Of a DNA stretch of 64,000 nucleotides, positions 1 through 7,047 are shown in pieces. The translations under genes and the position numbers were made by a program. The stretch is from NCBI GenBank assembly GCA_030652115.1, contig JAUSBK010000003.1, positions 1 to 64,000 on the forward strand. The letters are read 5' to 3'. Below the pieces are notes generated by a model. The model saw only the letters and a list, made by a program, of their open reading frames with translations. It was not told where the DNA came from and ran no database searches. Within the stretch, counting starts at the first letter, position 1. Every line of letters starts with the position of its first letter. This stretch comes from Coriobacteriia bacterium (GTDB lineage: Bacteria > Actinomycetota > Coriobacteriia > Anaerosomatales > Anaerosomataceae).

Positions 1-30
1 GAGGCACCCACGCTGGGATCGCGCCCCGGA

Positions 31-52
31 TTTGGTGCCCGATTTGGTGCCC
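31..52. repeat. Tandem TTTGGTGCCC motif at window start
   Basis: The decamer TTTGGTGCCC occurs at 31-40 and again at 43-52. On the minus strand it reads GGGCACCAAA, which resembles the tRNA-like end GGGGGCACCA of the downstream 98-bp repeats in inverted orientation. It may be part of an integrase recombination site whose remainder lies outside the window. No gene is recognisable in bases 1-252. Confidence 0.4.
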
Positions 53-84
53 AAATAGATGGTGACTGTTGGTACTCGTTGGTA

Positions 85-182
85 CCTATTGGGACTCGCC
101 GCAGCTCCGCCGTACCAACGAGTCCCAACGAGTCCCAATAGTCACAAGCACAATCAGGATTCGAATTCCCTTGGGGGCACCA
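85..182 (+). repeat. 98-bp direct repeat, copy 1 (att-like)
   Basis: This 98-bp stretch is repeated at 1527-1624 with a single mismatch (C at 111 versus T). It contains the decamer TTGGGACTCG once and its reverse complement CGAGTCCCAA twice (119-128, 129-138), a layout like arm or core sites of tyrosine recombinases. Its right end (T-loop TTCGAAT, then GGGGGCACCA) resembles the 3' end of a tRNA gene. The two copies flank only the fic gene, so they are best read as attL/attR-like scars; no integrase is visible. Confidence 0.75.
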
Positions 183-252
183 TAGATACGCGGCCCGTCT
201 CTCATCACGGAGGCGGGCTGAACTGCGCGAGGAGACATGCGGTCCACGGCCG

Positions 253-1440
253 TTAGGCTTCGCGCGCCTCGTTGGCCGCATGCAAGCGATTCCCAAGTCC
301 CATGAGAACGGCGTCCCTCTGGGCGACATTGTCCCCCGGCGTGCCGAGCCACCGCTGATCGAGCTCGGCGTGCTGCACCACGAGTTCGTAGAGCGCTGAC
401 GCAGCGACGTAGTGCGTGCTGCGTCCGGCCCCCCTGGCTTCGAGGGCACCGGATGCGACGAGCTTGCCCAAGTCGTGTGAGGCGGTCACCTCAGAGACGT
501 CTGCCATCCCACGGTAGTAGCGGTTGGTGACCTCGCGCGCGAAGAAGGCGTCGTAGAGCGCATGCGTGGCGCGTTCGTTCAGGCCCATGTCGCTCACGGC
601 GGCGTCTTGCAGCACCGTCCACAGGGCGCGTTCGGTGGTGTTGCGCAACGAGAGCGCCTCGACCTGGGCGACCTGCGCTTGCACGTGAGCCTCGAGGAAT
701 GGGGTGACGTCGGTGTCAGGAGCCCACCCCGTTCCGAGACAGTCGAACGCGGAGTAGTAGTCCTCGAGGTGACGACCCCACCACTCCTCAAGGCTGGTGA
801 ATTGAGGCAACCGGAATCCAGCGCGATACATCGAAAGCGATGCGACTATACGCGCAGTGCGGCCGTTGCCATCGGAAAACGGGTGGATGCCCGCCACCGA
901 CACGTGCGCGAGCGCCGATGTCACCGGCCCGGGCTCATCCGTTCCTTGAAGCCACGCCGCCAAGTCGTCCACGAGCGATGGCACCTTCTCGGCGGGAGGG
1001 GGCAGGTAGACCTGTGCGCCGCTCGCCCTGTTCGTGAGCCAGTTCTGGGTCTCCCTGAACCGGCCTGCGCCCTTGGCATACGAACCACCGAGCACGAGGT
1101 GGTGCAGCGAGAGCACAAGCTCGCTCTGCCACTGGAACGCCCCCGCATCGGCGCGAGCGAGCACGAAGCGCATGGCATCGCGGTAGCCGTCGACCAGGTC
1201 GATGTCTTCCACAGAGACGCCGGTCGGCCTGTCGCCTGCCAGGATCCTGCGGGCCTCGTCGACGGTGACCGCCACACCCTCCATGATCGTGGAGGCTGCT
1301 ACGGCTTCGGCCTCAAGGTCGCGCCGAGTCCGACCGAGCCAGATCCGGGGGAGCGGCCCCTGCGCATCCAGGCGGGTTCGGAGCTCTTCGATCCGGCGGA
1401 CGCCTGTGGCGACGGCCTCTGTAGTCTCGTATCGGTACAC
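253..1440 (-). CDS. Fic family protein (probable AMPylase) with C-terminal winged helix
   Basis: Fic enzymes usually transfer AMP from ATP to a target protein hydroxyl. The canonical motif HPFSDGNGRTAR sits at residues 186-197 of 395. An N-terminal STIMEG at 50-55 fits the inhibitory helix consensus (S/T)xxxE(G/N) of self-inhibited Fic proteins. The C-terminal part (roughly 280-345) looks like a winged helix, as in the Fic/DUF4172 or SoFic-like group. The GTG start at 1440 is chosen because AGAAAGG lies 8 nt upstream; a longer reading from 1497 would cross the promoter. The gene stands alone between two 98-bp direct repeats, which suggests a mobile defence or toxin-type cassette. The target is unknown. 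Confidence 0.85.
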   Translation of the reverse strand: MYRYETTEAVATGVRRIEELRTRLDAQGPLPRIWLGRTRRDLEAEAVAASTIMEGVAVTVDEARRILAGDRPTGVSVEDIDLVDGYRDAMRFVLARADAGAFQWQSELVLSLHHLVLGGSYAKGAGRFRETQNWLTNRASGAQVYLPPPAEKVPSLVDDLAAWLQGTDEPGPVTSALAHVSVAGIHPFSDGNGRTARIVASLSMYRAGFRLPQFTSLEEWWGRHLEDYYSAFDCLGTGWAPDTDVTPFLEAHVQAQVAQVEALSLRNTTERALWTVLQDAAVSDMGLNERATHALYDAFFAREVTNRYYRGMADVSEVTASHDLGKLVASGALEARGAGRSTHYVAASALYELVVQHAELDQRWLGTPGDNVAQRDAVLMGLGNRLHAANEAREA

Positions 1441-1480
1441 GGTGAGAACCTTTCTGATTGAAGCGCGAAACACTAACGCG

Positions 1481-1508
1481 ATTATATGATTAATCACAAA
1501 GATGGCAA
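1481..1508 (-). promoter_or_regulatory. fic promoter (TTGCCA-16-TATAAT)
   Basis: On the minus strand a -35 element TTGCCA (1503-1508) is separated by 16 nt from a perfect -10 TATAAT (1481-1486). The spacer carries the palindrome TGATTAATCA, a possible operator. The start codon lies about 40 nt downstream of the -10. Confidence 0.7.
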
Positions 1509-1526
1509 GAGCGGCTCCATTCTCGC

Positions 1527-1624
1527 CCTATTGGGACTCGCCGCAGCTCCGCTGTACCAACGAGTCCCAACGAGTCCCAATAGTCACAAGCACAATCAGG
1601 ATTCGAATTCCCTTGGGGGCACCA
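1527..1624 (+). repeat. 98-bp direct repeat, copy 2 (att-like)
   Basis: Second copy of the 85-182 repeat, 97 of 98 bases identical, in the same orientation. It contains the same inverted decamers and the same tRNA-3'-end-like terminus. The repeat unit (copy plus fic gene) spans 1442 bp. Confidence 0.75.
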
Positions 1625-1727
1625 CGTTTCCTCAGGTCAAAGGCCTGAGCAGCCCGATTTCGAGTGTGAAACCGGGCTACAAGTGCCTTCGGGCTGAGGC
1701 AGGCGTCGGGCAAAGGCGCGTCCTCGT
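1625..1727. other. Non-coding stretch with two tandem hairpins
   Basis: No convincing gene lies between the repeat and the tRNA-like element. Two inverted repeats are visible: CTCAGG/CCTGAG (1631-1636 with 1644-1649) and AGCCCG/CGGGCT (1651-1656 with 1673-1678). They could be a small RNA, a terminator region or remnants of an element; the sequence alone does not decide. Confidence 0.3.
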
Positions 1728-1809
1728 GTGAGCTCGGTAGCAGTCCCTGTTGCTCAAGGCCCTATTTGGGCTTGCCTGGTCGCAGGTTCAAATCCCGTCA
1801 GCTCACACA
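1728..1809 (+). pseudogene. Degenerate tRNA-like sequence
   Basis: The ends GTGAGCT (1728-1734) and AGCTCAC (1800-1806) can pair as an acceptor stem. A T-loop-like TTCAAAT and an anticodon-arm-like AGGCC-CTATTTG-GGCTT lie between them. The T-stem pairs poorly, the D-arm is irregular, the putative anticodon ATT is followed by T rather than a purine, and there is no clean CCA. I read it as a decayed or rearranged tRNA rather than a working one. Confidence 0.35.
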
Positions 1810-1837
1810 TGTGATGTCTCAGGACACGCACACGACG

Positions 1838-1871
1838 AAGGCCCGCTTCCAGACAAGGAGGCGGGCCTTTT
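1838..1871 (+). terminator. Intrinsic terminator after tRNA-like element
   Basis: AAGGCCCGC (1838-1846) pairs with GCGGGCCTT, followed by a short T run (to 1871). The 16 bases just before and into the stem (ACGCACACGACGAAGG) recur after the second tRNA-like element near 10197. Confidence 0.65.
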
Positions 1872-1931
1872 CGCAGCACGCGCACACTCGGAACAGCCGT
1901 GCTTTGCGCCCCCTCGGAGACCTTCTGCAAG

Positions 1932-2090
1932 ATGAAGATGAGCGTGGTACGCGCCGAGGACATGATCGAGTTGCAGGAGCTGCCCATGGGGCATCATCCT
2001 ATCGGCATCACATATATCAACGACTCGCGCCAGGTATGGGTCTGCTGCTACACGGGCAGCCTCCATACTCTCCGGGAACCGATGCGCTGA
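1932..2090 (+). pseudogene. Short reading frame resembling a beta-propeller fragment
   Basis: A 52-residue frame contains the stretch PIGITYINDSRQVWVCCY, which resembles one blade of YVTN/NHL-type beta-propellers (P-GI-x-D-R-x-VWV pattern). There is no good ribosome binding site and no second blade, so this is most likely a gene remnant or chance. It lies in the otherwise gene-free stretch between fic and 2125. Confidence 0.25.
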
Positions 2091-2124
2091 TGAAGGCTCC
2101 CGTGGCCCCAAGAGGAGATCGATG

Positions 2125-2508
2125 ATGGGACTGGACACGTATGCCTCGCGCTCGCCGGACGACGTCGTGCTCACCGAGGATGACGAACGTGCGTTCCTAA
2201 ACGCTGGCATCGAACTCTGTGGCGGGATCTTCAGCGGTGGCGACGCCTCGTTCCGCGGCAAGGTCTACATCGACGTCGTGCTCGAGGTCACCGATGTCTT
2301 CCTCAACACGGAATGGCTGCCGCCCGAGACGGTGCGCGAGATGGCCGCCAAGCTCAATGCCGTCTCGCCCGAAGAGCTGGCCGAGATCAACGACATCGCA
2401 CGCACACGGCCCAAAGACACGCCGACCAACGCCGACGAGATGATGAGCCTGCAGTGCTTCTTCACGATATGTGCCAACCGCGGATTGGGGCTTATCGGCT
2501 GGTTCTGA
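2125..2508 (+). CDS. Conserved hypothetical protein (MGLDTYAS start)
   Basis: A 127-residue soluble, acidic protein beginning MGLDTYAS, an opening I have seen on small uncharacterised bacterial proteins. No signal peptide, membrane segment or catalytic motif is visible. The second of two adjacent ATG codons is preferred because GAGGAG (2113-2118) then lies 6 nt upstream; the first ATG (2122) would leave only 3 nt. The gene converges on the radical SAM operon and the two stop regions overlap by 17 bp. Function unknown. Confidence 0.6.
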   Translation: MGLDTYASRSPDDVVLTEDDERAFLNAGIELCGGIFSGGDASFRGKVYIDVVLEVTDVFLNTEWLPPETVREMAAKLNAVSPEELAEINDIARTRPKDTPTNADEMMSLQCFFTICANRGLGLIGWF

Positions 2509-3796
2509 CGCCGCCGTAGAGACCCCATGCCTCGGCGCACATCGCACCCGAGAACCACGATCCCGACGTCGTAAGGCGCCACGCACCGCCCTCATCTGCT
2601 CGCTCCAGCAAGCCCACCGCTTCGAGTTCCCCGCAAAACGCGAGTGCGGCATCGTCGAGGCGGTCGGACGCGACCTCACCGGCCATCAGGCACGCCACCA
2701 GCGGTCGTGCGCACTCCTCGGCGGGCGTATAGGTGCCCCCGCCGGAAAGCGGCACAGCGCCAGCCGCGTCCCCGTAGTCGTCCAGCTCGAGGTGCCGGTA
2801 GAAGTACGGCCCCACCACGCCGTCTGCCGATGAGCCCACCGCCAGCAGGTCCTCGCCTCGCACCGCATGCCGTGAGTACAGGTTGGCGTCGGCGGGCCGC
2901 GCGAAGTGCGTGACGTGGTTGCGCGGGAAGCCCAGCTCCCCCAGCAGCGCGGCTCCCTCGGCAAGCAGCACGAAATCCTCGCGCAGGTGCGGCTCGTCGC
3001 GCTCCAGCAGCCCGTGCTGCGCCATGAAGCGAGCGTTGTGCGGTCCTGCGTTGAGGTGGTAGAGCGAGACGCCGTGGATGCCCGCGCCGGCCAGCAGCGT
3101 GATGTCCTCGCGAAGCATCGCGGCGCTCTGGCCAGGCAAGCCGTAAAGCAGGTCCGCCGAGACGACCCCGCCGCGCTCCAAACACGCGGCGATGCGCTCC
3201 AGCACCTCGTGCGGCTGCTTGCGGCGGCCGAGGATCCGTCGCAGCTGTGGCTGCAGCGACTGCACGCCCACGTGTATGCGCGTGAAGCCGAGTGTGCCGA
3301 GGAACTCGAGGTTCGCCTCATCGAGCAGTCGCGAGGTGGTCTCCAGCGCCCACTCGGTCTCTCCGTGCGTGCCGAGCGAGTCGCGCAGCGCACTCGTTAT
3401 GCGCTCGAACGCCGCGGCGCCGATGGCGAGCGGCGTGCCGCCCCCGAAGTGCACTGTGGTGACGGGTCGCTCGGCAAGGCCCGGAAGCGCCGCGAAGGCC
3501 GCGATTTCCCCGGTCAGCGTCTGGACGTAGCGATCGACGGTTTCACGCGAACCGCGCGGCGCGATCGTGGCGTGGCAGTCGCAAAACGGGCATCGCGTCT
3601 CGCAAAACGGGATGTGCACGTAGACCGAGATCGCGCCGCTCCTGCGCGCACAGACGCTCGCGATCTCATCCCACGCGCGGTCGGGGCTGTCGGGCAGCCC
3701 ACGGGTCGCCCATCTCGGCAGCGGGAGGTGCGCGTCGGCAGGATAGCGTTCGCTTGCACGCGCCCAGGCGACGAGGGCGCCGGTGGCCGCGCTCAC
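2492..3796 (-). CDS. HemW-like radical SAM protein, last gene of the peptide-maturation operon
   Basis: The protein (434 aa) carries the HemW-family signature YVHIPFCxxxCxFC with Cys 65, 69, 72 and a further Cys 74. A GGGTP loop follows near residue 118. The C-terminal third looks like the HemW-type winged-helix region. HemW relatives are often haem chaperones or methyltransferase-like radical SAM proteins, not coproporphyrinogen oxidases, so the symbol hemN is not warranted. The GTG start overlaps the preceding stop as GTGA, so it is translationally coupled to the TIM-barrel gene upstream. Its position in a radical SAM operon suggests a role in peptide modification or haem/cofactor delivery. 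Confidence 0.8.
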   Translation of the reverse strand: MSAATGALVAWARASERYPADAHLPLPRWATRGLPDSPDRAWDEIASVCARRSGAISVYVHIPFCETRCPFCDCHATIAPRGSRETVDRYVQTLTGEIAAFAALPGLAERPVTTVHFGGGTPLAIGAAAFERITSALRDSLGTHGETEWALETTSRLLDEANLEFLGTLGFTRIHVGVQSLQPQLRRILGRRKQPHEVLERIAACLERGGVVSADLLYGLPGQSAAMLREDITLLAGAGIHGVSLYHLNAGPHNARFMAQHGLLERDEPHLREDFVLLAEGAALLGELGFPRNHVTHFARPADANLYSRHAVRGEDLLAVGSSADGVVGPYFYRHLELDDYGDAAGAVPLSGGGTYTPAEECARPLVACLMAGEVASDRLDDAALAFCGELEAVGLLERADEGGAWRLTTSGSWFSGAMCAEAWGLYGGVRTSR

Positions 3797-4719
3797 GCCT
3801 CGGCCCGCCCGCTACTTGCGAAGTACTCGCGGCAGACCTCGCAGGTCGCGCACGTCTTCGCACAGGTCAGCGTGTGTGCGTAGAAGTCGCGCGTGATCGC
3901 CGGCACGCATGGCGCCGTGGCTGGGCCGCCGCCTATCTCGGCCAGCTCGAGCGGCGTGCGGTTCACGTAGGCGGATAGTACGCGCAGGTAGTGCACAGGG
4001 TCGGCAAGCGTCACGCGTCCGTCCAGTTTCACCTCGTCGTAGAGGCCGTCGAACAGATCGAGATGCTGCGGAAGCACCCACGCGCCGGTGAGCGCCAGCC
4101 ATGGCTCACGTTCCAGCAGTCCGGCGCACAGCGACGCCGGCATCGGATGCGACGAGTTCATCTCGAAGAAGTGCTGCGTGCGATAGACGCAGCCCGGCAG
4201 ACACCCCTCGTTCACCATGAGCCGCAGCGCCCCCGGCCATGCCTCGCGCAGCGCGCGCAGCGCAGGCAGGTCGCGCATCACACCATCGCCCGGCGTGAGC
4301 GAGTCGAAGACGCCTTCCAGGTAGACGACCTGCGCCGGCGTGCGGACGTCGAGCAGCGTGGACGCGGCGAGTCGCAGTCCGGGGAACGCCTCGCGCAGCA
4401 ACCGCGCGAGTCCCGCACTCCCCACGACCGCCTCGGCCACACCGCGCTCCTCGACAAGCCCGCGCAGTCCGGGCTCGATCGCGGCGAACACTTCGGCGAC
4501 CGAACCCACGTGCACGACCGGGTTCAGCAACACCGACTTCCCCACCGCATCGCCGCTGAGAAACGCCTGCAGGTGCTCCGCAGGCTGTGACGGGCGTCCG
4601 GAGCCGATGGGGCTCGCGGGCATCGGGAAGTAGACGCTCGCCATGTTCGGCGACACGAGTTCGGCCACGCGGAACCAGAAGTCCGGAGGCTGGTCGATGT
4701 AGGGCAGCACCCAGCGCAT
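3793..4719 (-). CDS. TIM-barrel-like protein with two Cys clusters (U32-peptidase-like), radical SAM operon
   Basis: This 308-residue protein has no N-terminal CxxxCxxC radical SAM motif. It has NEGCLPGC (Cys 173, 177) followed by R and TQHF, which resembles the Cys pattern of U32-peptidase/UbiU-type barrels. The C-terminus holds Cys 286, 290, 293 and 296 (CxxxCxxCxxC), a plausible iron-sulfur site. The ATG start at 4719 overlaps the previous stop (TGATG), and its own stop overlaps the next GTG, so it is firmly inside the operon. A substrate-carrier, hydroxylase-like or auxiliary Fe-S role in peptide maturation is possible; the family call is tentative. Confidence 0.6.
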   Translation of the reverse strand: MRWVLPYIDQPPDFWFRVAELVSPNMASVYFPMPASPIGSGRPSQPAEHLQAFLSGDAVGKSVLLNPVVHVGSVAEVFAAIEPGLRGLVEERGVAEAVVGSAGLARLLREAFPGLRLAASTLLDVRTPAQVVYLEGVFDSLTPGDGVMRDLPALRALREAWPGALRLMVNEGCLPGCVYRTQHFFEMNSSHPMPASLCAGLLEREPWLALTGAWVLPQHLDLFDGLYDEVKLDGRVTLADPVHYLRVLSAYVNRTPLELAEIGGGPATAPCVPAITRDFYAHTLTCAKTCATCEVCREYFASSGRAEA

Positions 4720-5654
4720 CACGCGTCCCCGGCCATCCGGCGCGCCCGACAACCGCCCGTACAACGCCCGGCAGGGCGAAACGCGCACGTCGCGCACTCC
4801 TCGAAGAGTTCTGGCAGTCCGTCGCCCAGTGCCTCGACGAAGGCGGTGATCAGCTCGTCGCGGGTGGCGCATCGGTCGAGCGGCATCCGCGCGATCGATG
4901 CAAGCGCGTAGCATGCGATCGTGTCGCCCTCGGGCAGCACATCGATGATCGGCCCGCAGCGCGTGCCCACGCTCTTGATGACCTCCGGATGAGTCACCGC
5001 GAACTCATCGGAGAACATGCACGGCGTGATGCCGCAGTCGAAGCCGACGCTGACCCCGCGCGCCTCTGCCTGCGCCACGAACGCCTCGATCGTCACACCC
5101 ACCGCGCGCAGGTCACTCGTCACTACGCTGGTGTTCGCACCGCCTGCGATAGGGTGCGCCACGCCCACTCGCACACTGCGCCGCAAGCCATGTCGGTCGA
5201 CGCGTTCCAGGAGGAAGCCCATATCACTCTCCGCCGAGACAAGCGTCATACCGATCTCGACGCGATCTCGCAACGCATCGCAAACACGCTCCTGCGCAGC
5301 AACGAGCGAGTCACTATCCACGCCCGGCACCGCCGAGTTGAGGTAGAGCGTCAGGTCCCGCGGCGATAGCGACGCTAGATACACAAGCGCATCATCGCTC
5401 ACGAGGCCGCCGGTCATCACCGTGAGCGCGAAGCCGCGCTCACGCGCACGCTCCGCCAGCGCGATGAACGCCGGGTGCAACGTCGGCTCGCCACCGAGAA
5501 GCCGCGCATCGGGAATGTCCGAGCGCTCCAGGAAGTCGAGCGCGCGCTCAAAGGTCTCCGCAGGCATGTCGAGCGGCTTGAGAACACGCTCCTCGGCCGC
5601 AAAACAAAAGCTGCAGTCACGCTCACACCGGCGGGTGATAGAGAGGTTCGCCAC
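4719..5654 (-). CDS. Radical SAM/SPASM-type protein (fourth of operon)
   Basis: A compact 311-residue enzyme with the AdoMet-binding cluster at Cys 10, 14 and 17 (CERDCSFC) right at the N-terminus, followed by LLGGEPTLHP (the GGE AdoMet-contact motif). The C-terminal Cys-rich part (CGPIID..., CATCAF..., CTGGC) matches a SPASM or twitch domain binding auxiliary [4Fe-4S] clusters. It lacks the extra N-terminal domain present in two sister enzymes. The GTG start at 5654 is one base after the upstream stop. Such enzymes install thioether or C-C bonds in ribosomal peptides; the substrate here is presumably the Cys-rich peptide at 9474-9905. Confidence 0.8.
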   Translation of the reverse strand: MANLSITRRCERDCSFCFAAEERVLKPLDMPAETFERALDFLERSDIPDARLLGGEPTLHPAFIALAERARERGFALTVMTGGLVSDDALVYLASLSPRDLTLYLNSAVPGVDSDSLVAAQERVCDALRDRVEIGMTLVSAESDMGFLLERVDRHGLRRSVRVGVAHPIAGGANTSVVTSDLRAVGVTIEAFVAQAEARGVSVGFDCGITPCMFSDEFAVTHPEVIKSVGTRCGPIIDVLPEGDTIACYALASIARMPLDRCATRDELITAFVEALGDGLPELFEECATCAFRPAGRCTGGCRARRMAGDA

Positions 5655-5655
5655 C

Positions 5656-7047
5656 TCACACGACCTTCGCCCACGAGTGCAGCCTGTCGTCGGCGTTGGA
5701 GGCGAGGCCCGCGGCGGCCATCTCGTTCACCAGCAGTGCGGCGGCCTCCTCTGTTGCATCAATGCCCAGCAGCAGCCGACTCGCCGTGATCAGGCGGATC
5801 GCCCGGCATCGCTCGTCGTAAAACCGGCTGCAGCGCGGCGGGGTCTGCTCCACTCGGCAGCCGCCTGCACACGTGTAGCGGCAGAAGCAGCGTTCGCAGC
5901 GCGGCTTCCGCTCCAGCTTCTTGTCGATCTTCGCGATCTGCCGCTCATCGACGTGCACGACGCCCGCCTCATCCACGTTGCCGAACGACAGTTCCAGTCC
6001 ACGCGAACGCCAACGCTCGGGCTCGAGATAGCACCCGGTGATGGCGCCGTCCGGCCACAGCATGAGCGAGCCCGTGCCGAGCGGACACGACGTCGAACGG
6101 GGACCCTCGAGTTCGGACGGCCCGTGTACCACGCGAACGCCGTGCTCGGCACCGATCGACTCGGCCTGCATGAAGTTCAGCGCGAACGCGTACGGGTCAG
6201 GCGCGTAGAGTCCCGCCTCGGCCGAACCGGGTGTCTCGGCCAGCGTCTCGAACGCGAGCACGCTGATGTCGAACTCCGTGCAGAACCGCTCGGCAAGACG
6301 TGGCAATGCCTCAACCGAGTGATCCGTGACGCACATGCGCAGACACAGTTCGCACGGGTAGCGGCTCAGCTGGCGGATCGTCTCGGCGACCTCGGCGTAC
6401 GTCCCACGTCCATCGCGGTGTCGACGCAGGCCGTTGTGGAGCGCCTCGTCGCCGTCCAGGGAAACGACCACGGAGTCTATCTCATCGCCGAGAAACTTCA
6501 CGGCTTCGGGGCTGCAGACGCCGTTCGTGGTGAGCTCGAACCACGGCGTGACGTGCGCCTTCGCGCATGCGCGCCGCGTGTAGGCGACGATCGCCTCGAC
6601 CGAGCGCCGCGCGACAAGCGGCTCGCCCCCGAAGAAGTGGACACGCATGACTGACTCGCGGTCGCGAACCGTGTGGGCCAGTACGCGATCGATCAGTGGA
6701 TAGGCGAGTTGGGGATCGAGTACCGTGAGCGACGCGTCGGGGCAGCCGAAGTCGCAGTGAACGCAACTGATGTTGCAGGCGCGTGTTGGCATGATCACGA
6801 GCTTGCCGACATCCTGTGGGCGGTACCGGGACGCCTGGGCTGGCGCGATCGTCAGCGTCTGCCACAGCTCAAGCGACTCGAGTGATGGCGCAACGTGACC
6901 AGGTTCGCAGCATTGCGCGAGTTCGCCAAGCGCCGTGTGGTTCACCACGGCCACACTCCACGTGGCAGGCGCGAAGACGAGCCAGCGGTCCGCGAGCGGG
7001 AGCACATACATCTCAGTGGGGTCTACATGCGGTGGCCGCACGCTCAT
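5656..7047 (-). CDS. Radical SAM/SPASM peptide maturase with N-terminal domain (third of operon)
   Basis: The 463-residue protein has the radical SAM cluster at Cys 91, 95 and 98 (CNISCVHC) and HFFGGEPL downstream. A C-terminal SPASM domain has several Cys including CERCFCRYTCAGGC. Residues 1-85 form an extra domain (WLVFAP, then VVNHTA) of the kind that precedes the barrel in peptide-modifying SPASM enzymes and may bind the leader peptide. The ATG at 7047 is preferred because it overlaps the preceding stop (ATGA); a longer frame to 7137 exists but has no context support. Part of the seven-gene peptide operon. Confidence 0.85.
   Translation of the reverse strand: MSVRPPHVDPTEMYVLPLADRWLVFAPATWSVAVVNHTALGELAQCCEPGHVAPSLESLELWQTLTIAPAQASRYRPQDVGKLVIMPTRACNISCVHCDFGCPDASLTVLDPQLAYPLIDRVLAHTVRDRESVMRVHFFGGEPLVARRSVEAIVAYTRRACAKAHVTPWFELTTNGVCSPEAVKFLGDEIDSVVVSLDGDEALHNGLRRHRDGRGTYAEVAETIRQLSRYPCELCLRMCVTDHSVEALPRLAERFCTEFDISVLAFETLAETPGSAEAGLYAPDPYAFALNFMQAESIGAEHGVRVVHGPSELEGPRSTSCPLGTGSLMLWPDGAITGCYLEPERWRSRGLELSFGNVDEAGVVHVDERQIAKIDKKLERKPRCERCFCRYTCAGGCRVEQTPPRCSRFYDERCRAIRLITASRLLLGIDATEEAAALLVNEMAAAGLASNADDRLHSWAKVV

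Noticed and set aside
2906-3883. Long plus-strand frame (325 codons) opposite the HemW-like gene
   Set aside because: It is antisense to a gene with clear motifs and operon overlaps, and its Arg/Ala-rich translation shows no family; typical shadow frame in high-GC DNA.
5422-6654. Plus-strand frame of 410 codons opposite radical SAM genes
   Set aside because: Same reason: it opposes a gene with CxxxCxxC and SPASM motifs and has low-complexity Arg/Ala/Val composition and no ribosome binding site.
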